Shown: piece after piece, positions 50,627-63,650 of the stretch
Layout: every line of letters begins with the position of its first letter
Position numbering within the stretch: position 1 is the first letter of the stretch
Source: Bacillota bacterium
GTDB lineage: Bacteria > Bacillota > Clostridia > Christensenellales > Aristaeellaceae
Length of the DNA stretch: 64,000 nt
Assembly: GCA_023459275.1 (NCBI GenBank)
Contig: JAEWVC010000074.1
Span: 1 to 64,000, forward strand
Direction of reading: 5' to 3'
Notes under the pieces: generated by a model
What the model was told of the DNA's origin: nothing
Seen by the model: the letters and a program-made list of their open reading frames with translations, nothing else
The model's database searches: none
Position numbers and translations under genes: made by a program

Positions 50627-53152
50627 CTAGAATCCGGTGACCTCAAAGAGCAGCAGCTCATCGCCGGATTCATCCCGGCGCTCCTGGGCGGCGGCCACCA
50701 GCACGCCGTTTTCTGTGGGCACCATGGAGAAGAGCCAGGGGTAATCGGTGCCCAGCAGGGGATCGCTGTCAAGGGACCAGAGGAATTCGCCTTCATGGGA
50801 GAACAGTTTCAGGGTCCGGAAGTTGCCGTCCAGCACCAGGATGCCGCTCTTGGTTTCGGCAATGCCGGTAACGGAGCCAAAGGCGTCGTCCTGCGTCCAG
50901 TCCTTGTTGCCGAAGGTGAAAAGCTCGTTCCCCAAAAGGTCATACACGGCCACCCGTTGGGCGTCGCCGTTTTGCGTATCGGTGCCCGCCACATAGATGC
51001 GGCTGCCGGAGATGGCTGCGCAGGAAATCATGCTGAAGCGGCCCTGCCGTTTGCCGGCGTCGGAGAGGCCCGAAAGCACCCACGGCTCCGCCTTGAGTTC
51101 ACCGTCCGCCACGGTTACTTTTTTGGGATCAGCGTTGGCCCAGAAGCTGATGCCCCAGTCTCCGCCGGGATGCATCACAAGATCGCCGGAGACGCTGCTG
51201 TCCTTCAGGATTTCCCCGTCCTTTACCGTCAGGATGTTGAAGATGCCCTGGGAAACGTACACCAAACCGTCCTTGCCGGGGGAGAGGTATTCAAAATCAT
51301 CCTGGAGCGTTACGGTGCCGCCTGCGAAAGCGGGATCGGGTGTGAGCACCCCCTCTGCCAGGGTGTAGGCGGAAAGGGCGCTGCTCCGGAGCACATACAG
51401 CCGGCTTCCCGAGAGGGTGACATAATTGTCAAAGATGCCATCCAGCAGGATGGACTCGCCGGGCTTGAGCCACGCCGCCTGAATGCGGCCCGTGGACGTA
51501 TCCGCCGGGGCGGGCTTTGGCACATAGGGTTCTCCGTCCTCCGGCATGGGCGGGTCCACGTTGGGCGGGTCCGAAACCGGCAGCGTGAAGGAGAGGCCAT
51601 TCAGGAGGGCGTCAAGGTTTGCGATATTCTGCGGCCGCTCCACGCTGATGGTAACGGTGATGCCGGCGCTTTCCGCCCGGGCGGCGTAGTCGATCATCTG
51701 CCAGCCCCAGCTTTCATACGCCTCCGTGAGGAAGATCATGCCGCCGATCACCCTTTCATTCGGCGCCGCCCTGCCTGCGGCCACGGCATATCCGGTGAGC
51801 GCCTTCACCTTGTCCCGGTAGTTTTTTACCTTTTCCCGGCTGGCATACACCGCAAACCTGGCGATGGTATAACCGCCGGCGTCCTTCATTTCGTACTGCG
51901 CGCCGCAGTAATCCGCCCTGTCGGTAACCCAGCTCTCGTTCAGCGTCCAGCCTTCCCCGGGGGAGGGAACGGTGAACAGCTTGGTGGTAAGCGCCTGCCC
52001 CTGATTGCCGGCGGGAGGTTCCGTGGCCGGGACCGCCGTGGGCGCGGGCGAGGGGACAGGGGATGGGGTAACGGGGACAGGGGTGGGCGCAACGGTGGCG
52101 GGAACAGAGGCGGGCGCCTCAATTACTGCCTGCCCGCCGGCCTCCCGCTGAAAGTAAACGGTCACGGCGGTAGAGCCATAGTTGAGGGCAAGCTCCTCCT
52201 TGTCCGCGTCATAGGCGGGAGCGGAATAGATGTAGCTGCCGGAAATGGAAAGAACGCCGTCCTTTTCCTCCCATAAGATTTTCTCCGTATAGTCCTTGGT
52301 GATAAAGGCTTCCCCGGTGCCGTCCTCCCGAAGCGTCAGGGTGCAGCCGTCAGGGAAGAGCATGCTTACGTCAAAGAAATAGCCCATCGTCTCATACCGC
52401 ACACCCTTCCATACCCCGGCAAAGACGGATGCCCTGGGAGATGGCGCCGGGGTGGGACCGGCGGCGCCGGAACGGATCAAATAAATGGTGACGCCCTCGC
52501 TGACGCCCGCCAGCTTCCCGTCGGCATACGCCATATCGGTGTCCGTACCGTTCACCGTGATGGTGATGCCCCCGTCAGTTTCTTGCCATGTTCCGGCCAT
52601 GGAGGAACCCATGGAGAGTAATTCCAGCGTGCCGTCCCGGTTGATCTGGAAGGCTATGATTTTTGCGACCGGGACGCCTTCCGATTCGGTGGTGCGCACG
52701 CCGCCGGTCTCAAAGGCCTCGGCTTCCCACAGCCCCGTATATTTGCTCCCCTTGACCAGGGAGAGCAGGCCGCCGGACGTTTTCGCTCCGGCCTTTTCCA
52801 GGTACATCAGCGCACCGTCGAATTCGTTTACCAACTGGCCGTCCTGAAGGAAAAAAATGACGGAATCTCCATCAATGGCGGCGGTAATCCCGTCCGCCGA
52901 TTTGATCCAGGTGCCGGGGATCTCCATGCCGTAGCTTGTCACGGTCAGCGTGCCATCCTCACGGATGTTCAGCCGCGCAAGCTCCGATACGCTTGTTCCT
53001 TGGAATTCCGTCAGCTTTTCCCCGGTCCCGGGGTCTACTGCGACACAGACCCATGCTCCGGGGTATGAAGTTTCCGCCAGGGCCGCGGGGAGGAAGAGAA
53101 TCGCCAACAGGGCAACTGTCAGGCAAAGCAGCCTTGCAATGTTGCTTTTCAT
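50627..53152 (-). CDS. Large secreted protein with repeated beta domains and a propeller-like C-terminus
   Basis: 841 residues from the ATG at 53152 (AGGAGGAA upstream). A signal peptide (ending LPAALA, cleavage before ETSYPG) is followed by three similar modules, each opening with a GAW/GLWEAE/GVWKG strand and ending in a short IYLI/ALMYLE strand. Each carries a GTL-L or TLTLREDGT turn (about residues 30-120, 150-245 and 255-345). A Pro/Thr/Val linker (about 358-390) precedes a globular domain (about 395-545) and a set of blades (YVTLSGSRLYVLRSSAL, DGLVYVSQG, GSRIYVAGTD, SGILVLDGNF). No membrane anchor is seen; it is presumably secreted. Function unknown. Confidence 0.8.
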   Translation of the reverse strand: MKSNIARLLCLTVALLAILFLPAALAETSYPGAWVCVAVDPGTGEKLTEFQGTSVSELARLNIREDGTLTVTSYGMEIPGTWIKSADGITAAIDGDSVIFFLQDGQLVNEFDGALMYLEKAGAKTSGGLLSLVKGSKYTGLWEAEAFETGGVRTTESEGVPVAKIIAFQINRDGTLELLSMGSSMAGTWQETDGGITITVNGTDTDMAYADGKLAGVSEGVTIYLIRSGAAGPTPAPSPRASVFAGVWKGVRYETMGYFFDVSMLFPDGCTLTLREDGTGEAFITKDYTEKILWEEKDGVLSISGSYIYSAPAYDADKEELALNYGSTAVTVYFQREAGGQAVIEAPASVPATVAPTPVPVTPSPVPSPAPTAVPATEPPAGNQGQALTTKLFTVPSPGEGWTLNESWVTDRADYCGAQYEMKDAGGYTIARFAVYASREKVKNYRDKVKALTGYAVAAGRAAPNERVIGGMIFLTEAYESWGWQMIDYAARAESAGITVTISVERPQNIANLDALLNGLSFTLPVSDPPNVDPPMPEDGEPYVPKPAPADTSTGRIQAAWLKPGESILLDGIFDNYVTLSGSRLYVLRSSALSAYTLAEGVLTPDPAFAGGTVTLQDDFEYLSPGKDGLVYVSQGIFNILTVKDGEILKDSSVSGDLVMHPGGDWGISFWANADPKKVTVADGELKAEPWVLSGLSDAGKRQGRFSMISCAAISGSRIYVAGTDTQNGDAQRVAVYDLLGNELFTFGNKDWTQDDAFGSVTGIAETKSGILVLDGNFRTLKLFSHEGEFLWSLDSDPLLGTDYPWLFSMVPTENGVLVAAAQERRDESGDELLLFEVTGF

Positions 53153-53304
53153 AGGGTTCCTCCTGTAGGTGGTCGGCAGGGAAGAAGTATGCAGTTTTCG
53201 TGCGGGCATTTGCCACTTTCAGGAAAAGTATAAGGCAAAAAGAGCAGGCATGTCAAGGAAGAAATGGCGCGGCTTTTCTCGGCGCGGTTTTCGCCGGGAA
53301 CCTG

Positions 53305-53335
53305 AAAAAAGGCAGCCTCCGTGAGGGAGGCTGCC
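53305..53335 (-). terminator. Terminator of the rpoBC operon
   Basis: On the minus strand, GGCAGCCTCC and GGAGGCTGCC pair perfectly (10 bp) around a 5-base loop and run into six Ts, 28 bases after the stop of rpoC. Confidence 0.92.
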
Positions 53336-53362
53336 GGATAAGGTGATATTCGCGGCGCGGGA

Positions 53363-56926
<3,564 letters not shown>

Positions 56927-56995
56927 AAGGGTCCACTCCCTTCCATCTATCCGGGAAAGCCTGGAGGATGATATGCTCCAGACCCAAGCCGGCAT

Positions 56996-57293
56996 GATAC
57001 CGGCTAATTTGCGGGGAATTCCTTAAAGGGGGGCTTTCCATCTGGCTCAATCGTCGCACTGCTTCGCATTCGCTTGCATTGCTTGTTTCGCCAGCCTCCT
57101 TCGCCTCGCTTCATCCGCCACAGGCGGCGCTTCGGCTGCGGAGCCCTTCATTGGCAATCGTCTCCGCCGGCGTTTCCGGCGGGACGGGGGCTTGCGGAGC
57201 AAGCATTCCTTACACGGTTTTCCGGCCGCAAAGCAGCAGGCTTTGCAGGAAAACCGTGAAGGCTCGATCAAATGACGCAATCATTTAATCGAA
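56996..57293 (-). repeat. Hairpin-rich spacer between rpoB and rpoC
   Basis: No gene is present. Several inverted repeats follow one another: CACGGTTTTCC/GGAAAACCGTG, an 11-bp stem with inner GCAAAGC/GCTTTGC; GCTTGC/GCAAGC; CCGCCGG/CCGGCGG; GATCAAATGA/TCATTTAATC; and CGCC/GGCG around ACA. The left end, GGGGAATTCCTTAAAGGGGGG, is also palindromic. It resembles the hairpin chain at 43694-43901 in style but not in sequence. RpoB-RpoC translation must be uncoupled here. Confidence 0.6.
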
Positions 57294-60200
57294 TTACAAA
57301 TCGTCATCATCCAGGTTGATATCGCCCAGGGCGTCCTCGACGTTGAAGTCTTCCAGGTCCTCCTCGTCGATGGTGAAGTCGTCGTCCACGGCGTCTTCTT
57401 CCTCTTCGTCCTCATTCAGGCGGCGGGCAGGCCTTTCGGCCTCCTCCTCGTTCTCCAGGTCAAGCCGCCCGGTGGGGAGTTCCACCGGCTCCAGGTCATC
57501 GTCGTCCAGTTCGCGGATGATGATCTCCTGCTTGTCTTCGGACAGCACCTTGATGTCCAAAGCCAGGGACTGCAGTTCCTTGATCAGAACCTTGAAGCTT
57601 TCCGGCACGCCGGGGGCGGGGATGTTGTTGCCCTTGACGATGGATTCGTAGGTCTTTACGCGGCCCACCACGTCGTCGGACTTGACGGTAAGGATCTCCT
57701 GCAGGGTATTCGCCGCGCCGTAGGCTTCCAGCGCCCAGACCTCCATTTCGCCAAAGCGCTGGCCGCCGAACTGGGCCTTGCCGCCCAAGGGCTGCTGGGT
57801 GACCAGGGAGTAGGGGCCGGTGGAGCGGGCGTGCATCTTGTCATCCACCAGGTGGTGGAGCTTCAGGAAGTACATGTACCCCACGGTCACGGGGTTTTCA
57901 AAGGGCTCGCCGGTGCGCCCGTCGTACAGGACGGTCTTGCCGTCGGGGCTCTTGCCCGCCCTTTTCAGGCAGTCCTCAATCTCTTCCTCCGTGGCGCCGT
58001 CGAACACGGGGGTGGCAATATGCCAGCCCAGGGTCTTGGCGGCCAGGCCCAAGTGCACTTCCAGCACCTGGCCCAGATTCATACGGGAGGGGACGCCCAG
58101 GGGGTTCAGTACGATTTCCAGGGGCGTGCCGTCGGGCATGAAGGGCATGTCTTCCTCCCTGAGAATGCGGGAGATAACGCCCTTGTTGCCGTGGCGGCCG
58201 GCCATCTTGTCGCCTACGCTGATTTTGCGCTTCTGGGCAATGTACACGCGCACCATCTGGTTGACGCCGGGGGACAGTTCATCGTTGTTTTCTCTTGTAA
58301 AGGTCTTCACATCCACCACGATGCCGCCTTCGCCGTGGGGCACGCGCAGGGAAGTGTCCCGGACCTCGCGGGCCTTTTCGCCGAAGATGGCGCGCAGGAG
58401 GCGTTCTTCCGCGGTAAGCTCGGTCTCGCCCTTGGGGGTCACCTTGCCTACCAGGATATCGCCGGAGCGCACCTCCGCGCCGATGCGGACCACGCCGAAC
58501 TCGTCCAGGTCTTTGACCGCGTCGTCGCCGACGCTGGGAATGTCGCGGGTGATCTCCTCCGGGCCCAGCTTGGTTTCCCGGGCCTCGGACTCAAATTCCT
58601 CGATGTGGATGGAGGTGTAGACGTCTTCCTTCACCAGCTTTTCGGAAATCAGGACGGCGTCTTCGTAATTGTAGCCTTCCCAGGTCATAAAGCCGATGAG
58701 CACGTTGCGGCCCAGGCCGATCTCACCCTTTTCGGTGGAGGGGCCGTCGGCCAGCAAATCGCCCTTTTCAATGCGTTCTCCCGCCTTGACCACCGGGCGC
58801 TGGTTGATGCAGGTTCCCTGGTTGGAGCGGGCAAACTTGATCAGATGGTAGCGGTGGCGCTCATTCAGGTCATCCTTGATAACCACCTCGTCAGCGGCGA
58901 CGCGCTCCACTACGCCGCTTTCCTTGGACAGCACCACCACGCCGGAGTCGTGGGCCGCCTTGTACTCCATGCCGGTGCCCACGATGGGCGCTTCCGGCGT
59001 CAGAAGGGGCACGGCCTGGCGCTGCATGTTGGAACCCATCAGGGCGCGGGTGGCGTCGTCGTTTTCCAGGAAGGGGACCATGGCCGTGGCCACGGATACC
59101 ACCTGCCGGGGGCTGACGTCGATGTAGTCCACCTGGGCGACGGGAACCTCGATGATCTCCGCCCGGTCGCGGACGGTGATGCGGTCGCGCACGAAGCTGC
59201 CGTCGGGCTCAAGCGGCTCGTTGGCCTGGGCGACCTTGTAGAAGTCCTCCTCGTCGGCGGTCATGTATACGATCTCTTCGGTAACTTTCAGGGTGTTTTT
59301 ATCCACCTTGCGGTAGGGGGCCTCAATGAACCCGTATTCATTGATCCGGGCATAGGTGGCTAGGGAACCGATCAGGCCGATGTTGGGGCCTTCAGGCGTC
59401 TCAATGGGGCAGATGCGCGCATAGTGGCTGTAGTGCACGTCGCGCACTTCAAAGGAGGCGCGGTCACGGTTCAAACCGCCGGGGCCCAGGGCGGAAAGCC
59501 GGCGCTTGTGGGTCAGCTCCGCCAGGGGGTTGGGCTGGTCCATGAATTGGCTCAGCTGCGAGGAGCCGAAAAACTCCTTGATGGCGGCGCTCACGGGCCT
59601 GATATTGATCAGCTCGCCGGGGCGCACATCGTTGGCGTCCTGGATGGCCATGCGCTCGCGCACCACGCGCTCCAGGCGGGAAAGGCCTATGCGGATCTGG
59701 TTTTGCAAAAGCTCACCCACGGAGCGCAGGCGGCGGTTGCCCAGATGGTCGATATCGTCGGTGTGGCCCAGGCCATAGGGCAGGCCCAGCAGATAGCTGA
59801 CGGAAGCCACGATGTCATCGGTCAATATGTGCTTGGGCACCAGGCTGTGCACATTTTCCCGCACGGCTTCCTTCAGCTGGTCCGGCTCCACGCTTTCCAT
59901 GATTTTTTTCAGCGTGGGCAGGTGGACATATTCCAGGATGCCCACATCCTTGGGCGGGAAGGGCAGGTAGCAGGAGGCGTCCACGAAATTGTTGCCGATG
60001 ATGCGGTGGACGCGGTTGTCCAGCTTGATGTCCACGGAATGGATGCCGCTGTTCTGGATCTGCTTGGCGATGTCGGCGGGGATCTCGTCCCCGGCCTTCA
60101 CCAGCAGCTCGCCGGTCTGGGGGTCAATGATGTCCTCTGCGGCGGCATACCCTTTGATGCGCGTGGCCAGGGACAGCTTTTTGTTGAACTTGTAGCGCCC

Positions 60201-61013
60201 CACCCGCATCAGGTCGTAGCGCTTGGGATCAAAGAAAAGGGAATTGAGCAGATTCCTGGCGCTCTCCTGGGTGGGAGGCTCGCCGGGCTTCTGCCGCTTG
60301 TAGATCTCAATCAGGCCGTCCTCCTGGGACTTGGCGTTGTCGCCGCGCTGGATGGTGGCCATCAGCCGCTCATCCTCACCCATCAGGCTGACGATTTCGG
60401 CGTCGGTGCCGTATCCCAAAGCCCTCAAAATAACGGTGATGGGCAGCTTGCGGGCGCGGTCGATACGCACCCATAGGACGTCGTTGGAATCGGTTTCATA
60501 TTCCAGCCAGGCGCCGCGGTTAGGGATCACGGTGGCGGAGAAAAGATGCTTGCCGGCCTTGTCGATGGTCTCGCCGAAATAAACGCCGGGGGAACGGACC
60601 AGCTGGCTGACGATGACGCGCTCCGCGCCGTTGATGATGAAGGTGCCGTGGTTGGTCATCAGGGGAAAGTCGCCCATGAAAACGTCGGATTCCTTGATTT
60701 CGCCCGTTTCACGGTTCTTGAGCCTTACGAATACTTTCAAGGGCGCCGCATAGGTCAGGTCGCGTTCCTTGCAGCGCTCCACGGAATGCTTGGGGGTATC
60801 GTCCAGGGAGTAGTCAACAAATTCCAAAACCAGGTTTTCGCTGTAGTCGGTGATCGGTGATACGTCGGCCAGCACCTCGCGCAGGTCCTCCTCCAGGAAC
60901 CGTCTGTACGAGTTTTTCTGAACCTCGATCAAGTCGGGCATGTCCAGCACTTCGTCGATCCTGGAGAAACTCATGCGCGTGCGCAGCTTCCCCATCTGAA
61001 CCTCGTGCACCAT
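57294..61013 (-). CDS. rpoB: RNA polymerase beta subunit
   Basis: 1,239 residues. The N-terminus RMSFSRIDEVLDMPDLIEVQ, the rifampicin region GSSQLSQFMDQPNPLAELTHKRRLSALGPGGLNRDRA (read in parts), the ISVGDKMAGRHGNKG motif and the C-terminal EVWALEAYGAANTLQEILT match the family. The rifampicin-cluster residues are the sensitive type as far as I can see (Gln, Asp, His, Arg, Ser of the classic positions). The last 60 residues are extremely acidic (Glu/Asp runs), longer than in Bacillus. It starts the rpoBC transcript; the ribosomal L10/L7 genes that often precede it are absent. Confidence 0.98.
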   Translation of the reverse strand: MVHEVQMGKLRTRMSFSRIDEVLDMPDLIEVQKNSYRRFLEEDLREVLADVSPITDYSENLVLEFVDYSLDDTPKHSVERCKERDLTYAAPLKVFVRLKNRETGEIKESDVFMGDFPLMTNHGTFIINGAERVIVSQLVRSPGVYFGETIDKAGKHLFSATVIPNRGAWLEYETDSNDVLWVRIDRARKLPITVILRALGYGTDAEIVSLMGEDERLMATIQRGDNAKSQEDGLIEIYKRQKPGEPPTQESARNLLNSLFFDPKRYDLMRVGRYKFNKKLSLATRIKGYAAAEDIIDPQTGELLVKAGDEIPADIAKQIQNSGIHSVDIKLDNRVHRIIGNNFVDASCYLPFPPKDVGILEYVHLPTLKKIMESVEPDQLKEAVRENVHSLVPKHILTDDIVASVSYLLGLPYGLGHTDDIDHLGNRRLRSVGELLQNQIRIGLSRLERVVRERMAIQDANDVRPGELINIRPVSAAIKEFFGSSQLSQFMDQPNPLAELTHKRRLSALGPGGLNRDRASFEVRDVHYSHYARICPIETPEGPNIGLIGSLATYARINEYGFIEAPYRKVDKNTLKVTEEIVYMTADEEDFYKVAQANEPLEPDGSFVRDRITVRDRAEIIEVPVAQVDYIDVSPRQVVSVATAMVPFLENDDATRALMGSNMQRQAVPLLTPEAPIVGTGMEYKAAHDSGVVVLSKESGVVERVAADEVVIKDDLNERHRYHLIKFARSNQGTCINQRPVVKAGERIEKGDLLADGPSTEKGEIGLGRNVLIGFMTWEGYNYEDAVLISEKLVKEDVYTSIHIEEFESEARETKLGPEEITRDIPSVGDDAVKDLDEFGVVRIGAEVRSGDILVGKVTPKGETELTAEERLLRAIFGEKAREVRDTSLRVPHGEGGIVVDVKTFTRENNDELSPGVNQMVRVYIAQKRKISVGDKMAGRHGNKGVISRILREEDMPFMPDGTPLEIVLNPLGVPSRMNLGQVLEVHLGLAAKTLGWHIATPVFDGATEEEIEDCLKRAGKSPDGKTVLYDGRTGEPFENPVTVGYMYFLKLHHLVDDKMHARSTGPYSLVTQQPLGGKAQFGGQRFGEMEVWALEAYGAANTLQEILTVKSDDVVGRVKTYESIVKGNNIPAPGVPESFKVLIKELQSLALDIKVLSEDKQEIIIRELDDDDLEPVELPTGRLDLENEEEAERPARRLNEDEEEEDAVDDDFTIDEEDLEDFNVEDALGDINLDDDDL

Positions 61014-61164
61014 AAAAAGCCATCACCCCTTATGTTGTCCAACCAGTATCGCAGGCGCTCTTGGAATTTTGCATTTCCCCGTTGCATTTTTGAGTGGGAC
61101 CGTGTACAATACAAGCAACGGAAGGACATACTTCCGCATCGTAGCGATACTGATGCAAGTTTAA

Positions 61165-61193
61165 AGTCTATCACGATTCCCAAACCTTGTCAA
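61165..61193 (-). promoter_or_regulatory. Promoter of rpoBC
   Basis: On the minus strand, TTGACA (61193-61188), a 17-base spacer and TAGACT (61170-61165) lie about 150 bases before the rpoB start codon. The leader contains a GGAAG/CTTCC hairpin (CGGAAGTATGTCCTTCCG). Confidence 0.7.
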
Positions 61194-61249
61194 GGCCGGG
61201 GTTTGGTTTTTTTGCGTCTGCGCAAGATTTTTATAAGAACAAAGAAAGC

Positions 61250-61292
61250 GCCTGCCATGCCGGGGGATTTCCTCCGGCATAGCAGGCTTTTT
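61250..61292 (-). terminator. Terminator of the ECF sigma/membrane protein operon
   Basis: GCCTGCCATGCCGG (61250-61263) pairs with CCGGCATAGCAGGC (61274-61287) with one mismatch. T-rich sequence follows on both strands (TTTTT on the plus side; CTTTCTTTG on the minus side). It lies just before the rpoB promoter and ends the minus-strand transcript from 62335. Confidence 0.8.
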
Positions 61293-61320
61293 GCGCTTCA
61301 GCCTTCGTGGCGGCGGAAGG

Positions 61321-61749
61321 CTACGGATGGTCCGGGCTATCGGGATTCGCGTCTTCCTTTTTTTCCACAAACTCGCCGAATGTTTTTTTGCCCTCGCTTT
61401 GCCACCACTCATCGTAGTATTTCCAATGCTTCCAGCTGTCCCGGGAATCCTCGTCTCCTGCCGTGGATTCGCAGCGCCTGTTTTTGCGGGAGCTTTTTTC
61501 GGAGTCGCCGCTGTGGCCCCCTCCCGAGGACCCCACCAGCAGATGCCCCAGGATCACAAGCCCGAAGGCCTGCCAGTAGGTGATGGCTTTCAGCCCGAAC
61601 AGCTCCGGCATCAGCCAGTTCCAGAGCGCCTTGACCACGATGCCGAAAACAAAGCCAAATGCGACTGCGGTGACAAGGCCGAGAACAACCATGCTCACGA
61701 TCCGCACGCCCCTTGGCATACGGTTCCAGTTTCGTTTCATTTCACTCAT
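61321..61749 (-). CDS. Small membrane protein paired with the ECF sigma factor, unknown function
   Basis: 142 residues from the ATG at 61749 (GGAGGG about 10 bases upstream). A short basic N-terminus is followed by two hydrophobic segments (IVSMVVLGLVTAVAFGFVFGIVV and YWQAFGLVILGHLLVG). A soluble tail rich in Ser/Gly/Asp and then Trp/Lys/Glu (HWKYYDEWWQSEG) follows. Being 43 bases downstream of a sigma-factor gene, it could be its membrane-bound anti-sigma factor or a target, but there is no zinc-binding anti-sigma motif. Confidence 0.72.
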   Translation of the reverse strand: MSEMKRNWNRMPRGVRIVSMVVLGLVTAVAFGFVFGIVVKALWNWLMPELFGLKAITYWQAFGLVILGHLLVGSSGGGHSGDSEKSSRKNRRCESTAGDEDSRDSWKHWKYYDEWWQSEGKKTFGEFVEKKEDANPDSPDHP

Positions 61750-61792
61750 TAGGATACCCTCCTTCTTTATGTCGGCAAGGAACGGCGGGGCT

Positions 61793-62335
61793 TTACGGAC
61801 GGTACTCCGCAAGCATTTCCCGCAGGGCTTTTACCGCCCTGCATTTTCTGGACAGCAGCGTGCCCACAGGTTCATTCCAGCGCATGGACAGTTCCCTGAA
61901 GGTGCGGCCCCCAAACTCCGTGGCAATGAACACCGCCCTTTGCGCGGGCGGAAGGCGGTCCAGGGCTTCCCGCAGGCTACGCTTGAATTCCCGGTTTTCC
62001 ATGGCACCGGCCACATCCGCTTTCTTATCCAGAAGAAGCGCCATCAGGGCGCCTTCTCCTTCCTCCTCCGTCAGCTTCTGCAAGGATTCGGTGCGGTGGC
62101 GGCCCCTTGCAAGATCGGCGACCTTGTTGCCCAGGGAGCGGTACACATAGGCGGTCAGGTTTTCCACATGCCCCGCGGGATCCACGCGGGTAAGGAGCGC
62201 AAGCATGACCTCCTCCACCATGTCCTGGGCGTCCATCTCGCTGATATCCCGCATTTTTTGGCGCACGAAACCTTCGAACCGCTTGCGTTCGGCGCTGAAA
62301 AACCGGAATATCCAGCTCTTGCCGTCCTTTTCCAT
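61793..62335 (-). CDS. ECF-type (group 4) RNA polymerase sigma factor
   Basis: 180 residues from the ATG at 62335 (AGGGTGG about 9 bases upstream). The region 2-like part contains DAQDMVEEVMLALL and LTAYVYRSLGNKVADLARGRHR. The region 4 helix-turn-helix is LDRLPPAQRAVFIATEFGGRTFRELSMRWNEPVGTLLSRKCRAVKAL (read in parts). It probably directs a stress or envelope response, together with the small membrane protein downstream. It is divergent from gerAB. Confidence 0.88.
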   Translation of the reverse strand: MEKDGKSWIFRFFSAERKRFEGFVRQKMRDISEMDAQDMVEEVMLALLTRVDPAGHVENLTAYVYRSLGNKVADLARGRHRTESLQKLTEEEGEGALMALLLDKKADVAGAMENREFKRSLREALDRLPPAQRAVFIATEFGGRTFRELSMRWNEPVGTLLSRKCRAVKALREMLAEYRP

Positions 62336-62561
62336 GCTTTTGCCACCCTGATCCCGCTTTTTCCGTGTTTTGCCCACACCTTTATGACGGCGGGGAAGGC
62401 GGATTATTGCATCCCCGGAGCAAACCGAGCAAAAATTTTATGATACAGACATTGCTGGCCTTGCTTTCATTACAGCATTTTTTATATGTTGCGGCCGGCT
62501 GTGTATTGCCAAGCATTCATGAGGGCATATTACCTCAAAAGGTTCGAAAGGAGGGCAAACG

Positions 62562-63650
62562 ATGAAAAGCAGCATTACCAACCGCCAAATGTTTTTTCTG
62601 CTGTTTCTGACGCTGACCACCTATACAGTCATCAGCATTCCCGGGGTGATTGCACGGACCTCCGGGTCGGGCGGATGGGTGTCCATTATGATTACATCGT
62701 TCTTCTTCGCCGCTTTTTCCGCGGTGCTCATCAGGCTGAACAGCGCTTTTCCGGGCATGATGCTGTATGAATACAGCCGTCGTATTGCCGGGCCCTTTCT
62801 TGCCTATATCCTGGGAATATACTTCATATGCTATTTTTTCCTGGTTTCGGTTTATTTGAGCATCCAGCTGATCTCGGTGCTGAAGGCTGAATTTTATCCT
62901 AAAACACCAAGCTGGGTCATGCTTGCCGCAAGCGTCACCGTATTTGGAACCATCGCTTACCGTGGCGCGGCCAACGTCGCCAGGTTTTTTGAGATTATCG
63001 GCGTGGCCTTTCTGGTAACCGCTATTGTAACGCATCTTGTCATGTTCCAGCAAGGCAGACTGGAGGAAATACGGCCGCTGTTCCGCGTGTCCCAAGTCAG
63101 GGAGTATCTCCTTGGGGTCAAAGACGTGATCATTGCTTTTCTGGGGATCGAGCTTCTGACGGTCTTTCCGCTCAGCGGAAAAAACAGCAGGCGGTCCGTA
63201 CTGACCGCGGCCATGACCGTACTGGTTGTTGGACTATTCTATGTCCTGGTGACGGAAACCTGCATCATGATGCTGGGGATGAAATCGGCGGAGAATTACA
63301 ATTTTGCGCTGATTGAGGCGATCAAGCAGATTGACAACCCGATCTTGGAGCGTTTCGACATCCTTTACCTTACAGTTGGCTTTGCCGGATTGGTGGCAGG
63401 CACCAGCGGCGTATATCTGGCGTTGGTTGAGTATGCGATACGGCTGTTTGCCAAAACCAAACGGATCTTTGTAACTGCTGGTGCCGGGGTGGTGATCGTT
63501 GTCCTGGGTATCGCCGCGCAATCCATGAAGTCCGCCAGGGATATGCTGGAAGCGGCGCTGACGGCGGCCGGGCTTGTCTCCGCGTTTTTCATTCCGGCGG
63601 CTTTATTATTGACAGCGAAGGTGAGAGGGCTTGTTCAAAAACCGCAGTAA
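62562..63650 (+). CDS. Spore germination permease, GerAB family
   Basis: 362 residues; AAAGGAGGG precedes the ATG. About ten transmembrane helices of the amino-acid permease type are visible, opening with the family phrase ITNRQMFFLLFLTLTTYTVISIPGV (in parts). It is the membrane subunit that senses germinants in dormant spores, in complex with GerAA and GerAC. gerAC follows with a 20-base overlap. gerAA does not precede it in this window, so it may lie downstream of gerAC or elsewhere. Confidence 0.93.
   Translation: MKSSITNRQMFFLLFLTLTTYTVISIPGVIARTSGSGGWVSIMITSFFFAAFSAVLIRLNSAFPGMMLYEYSRRIAGPFLAYILGIYFICYFFLVSVYLSIQLISVLKAEFYPKTPSWVMLAASVTVFGTIAYRGAANVARFFEIIGVAFLVTAIVTHLVMFQQGRLEEIRPLFRVSQVREYLLGVKDVIIAFLGIELLTVFPLSGKNSRRSVLTAAMTVLVVGLFYVLVTETCIMMLGMKSAENYNFALIEAIKQIDNPILERFDILYLTVGFAGLVAGTSGVYLALVEYAIRLFAKTKRIFVTAGAGVVIVVLGIAAQSMKSARDMLEAALTAAGLVSAFFIPAALLLTAKVRGLVQKPQ

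Noticed and set aside
57047..57293. Short frames in the rpoB-rpoC spacer
   Set aside because: They run through inverted repeats and have Arg/Ser-rich translations typical of non-coding hairpin DNA.
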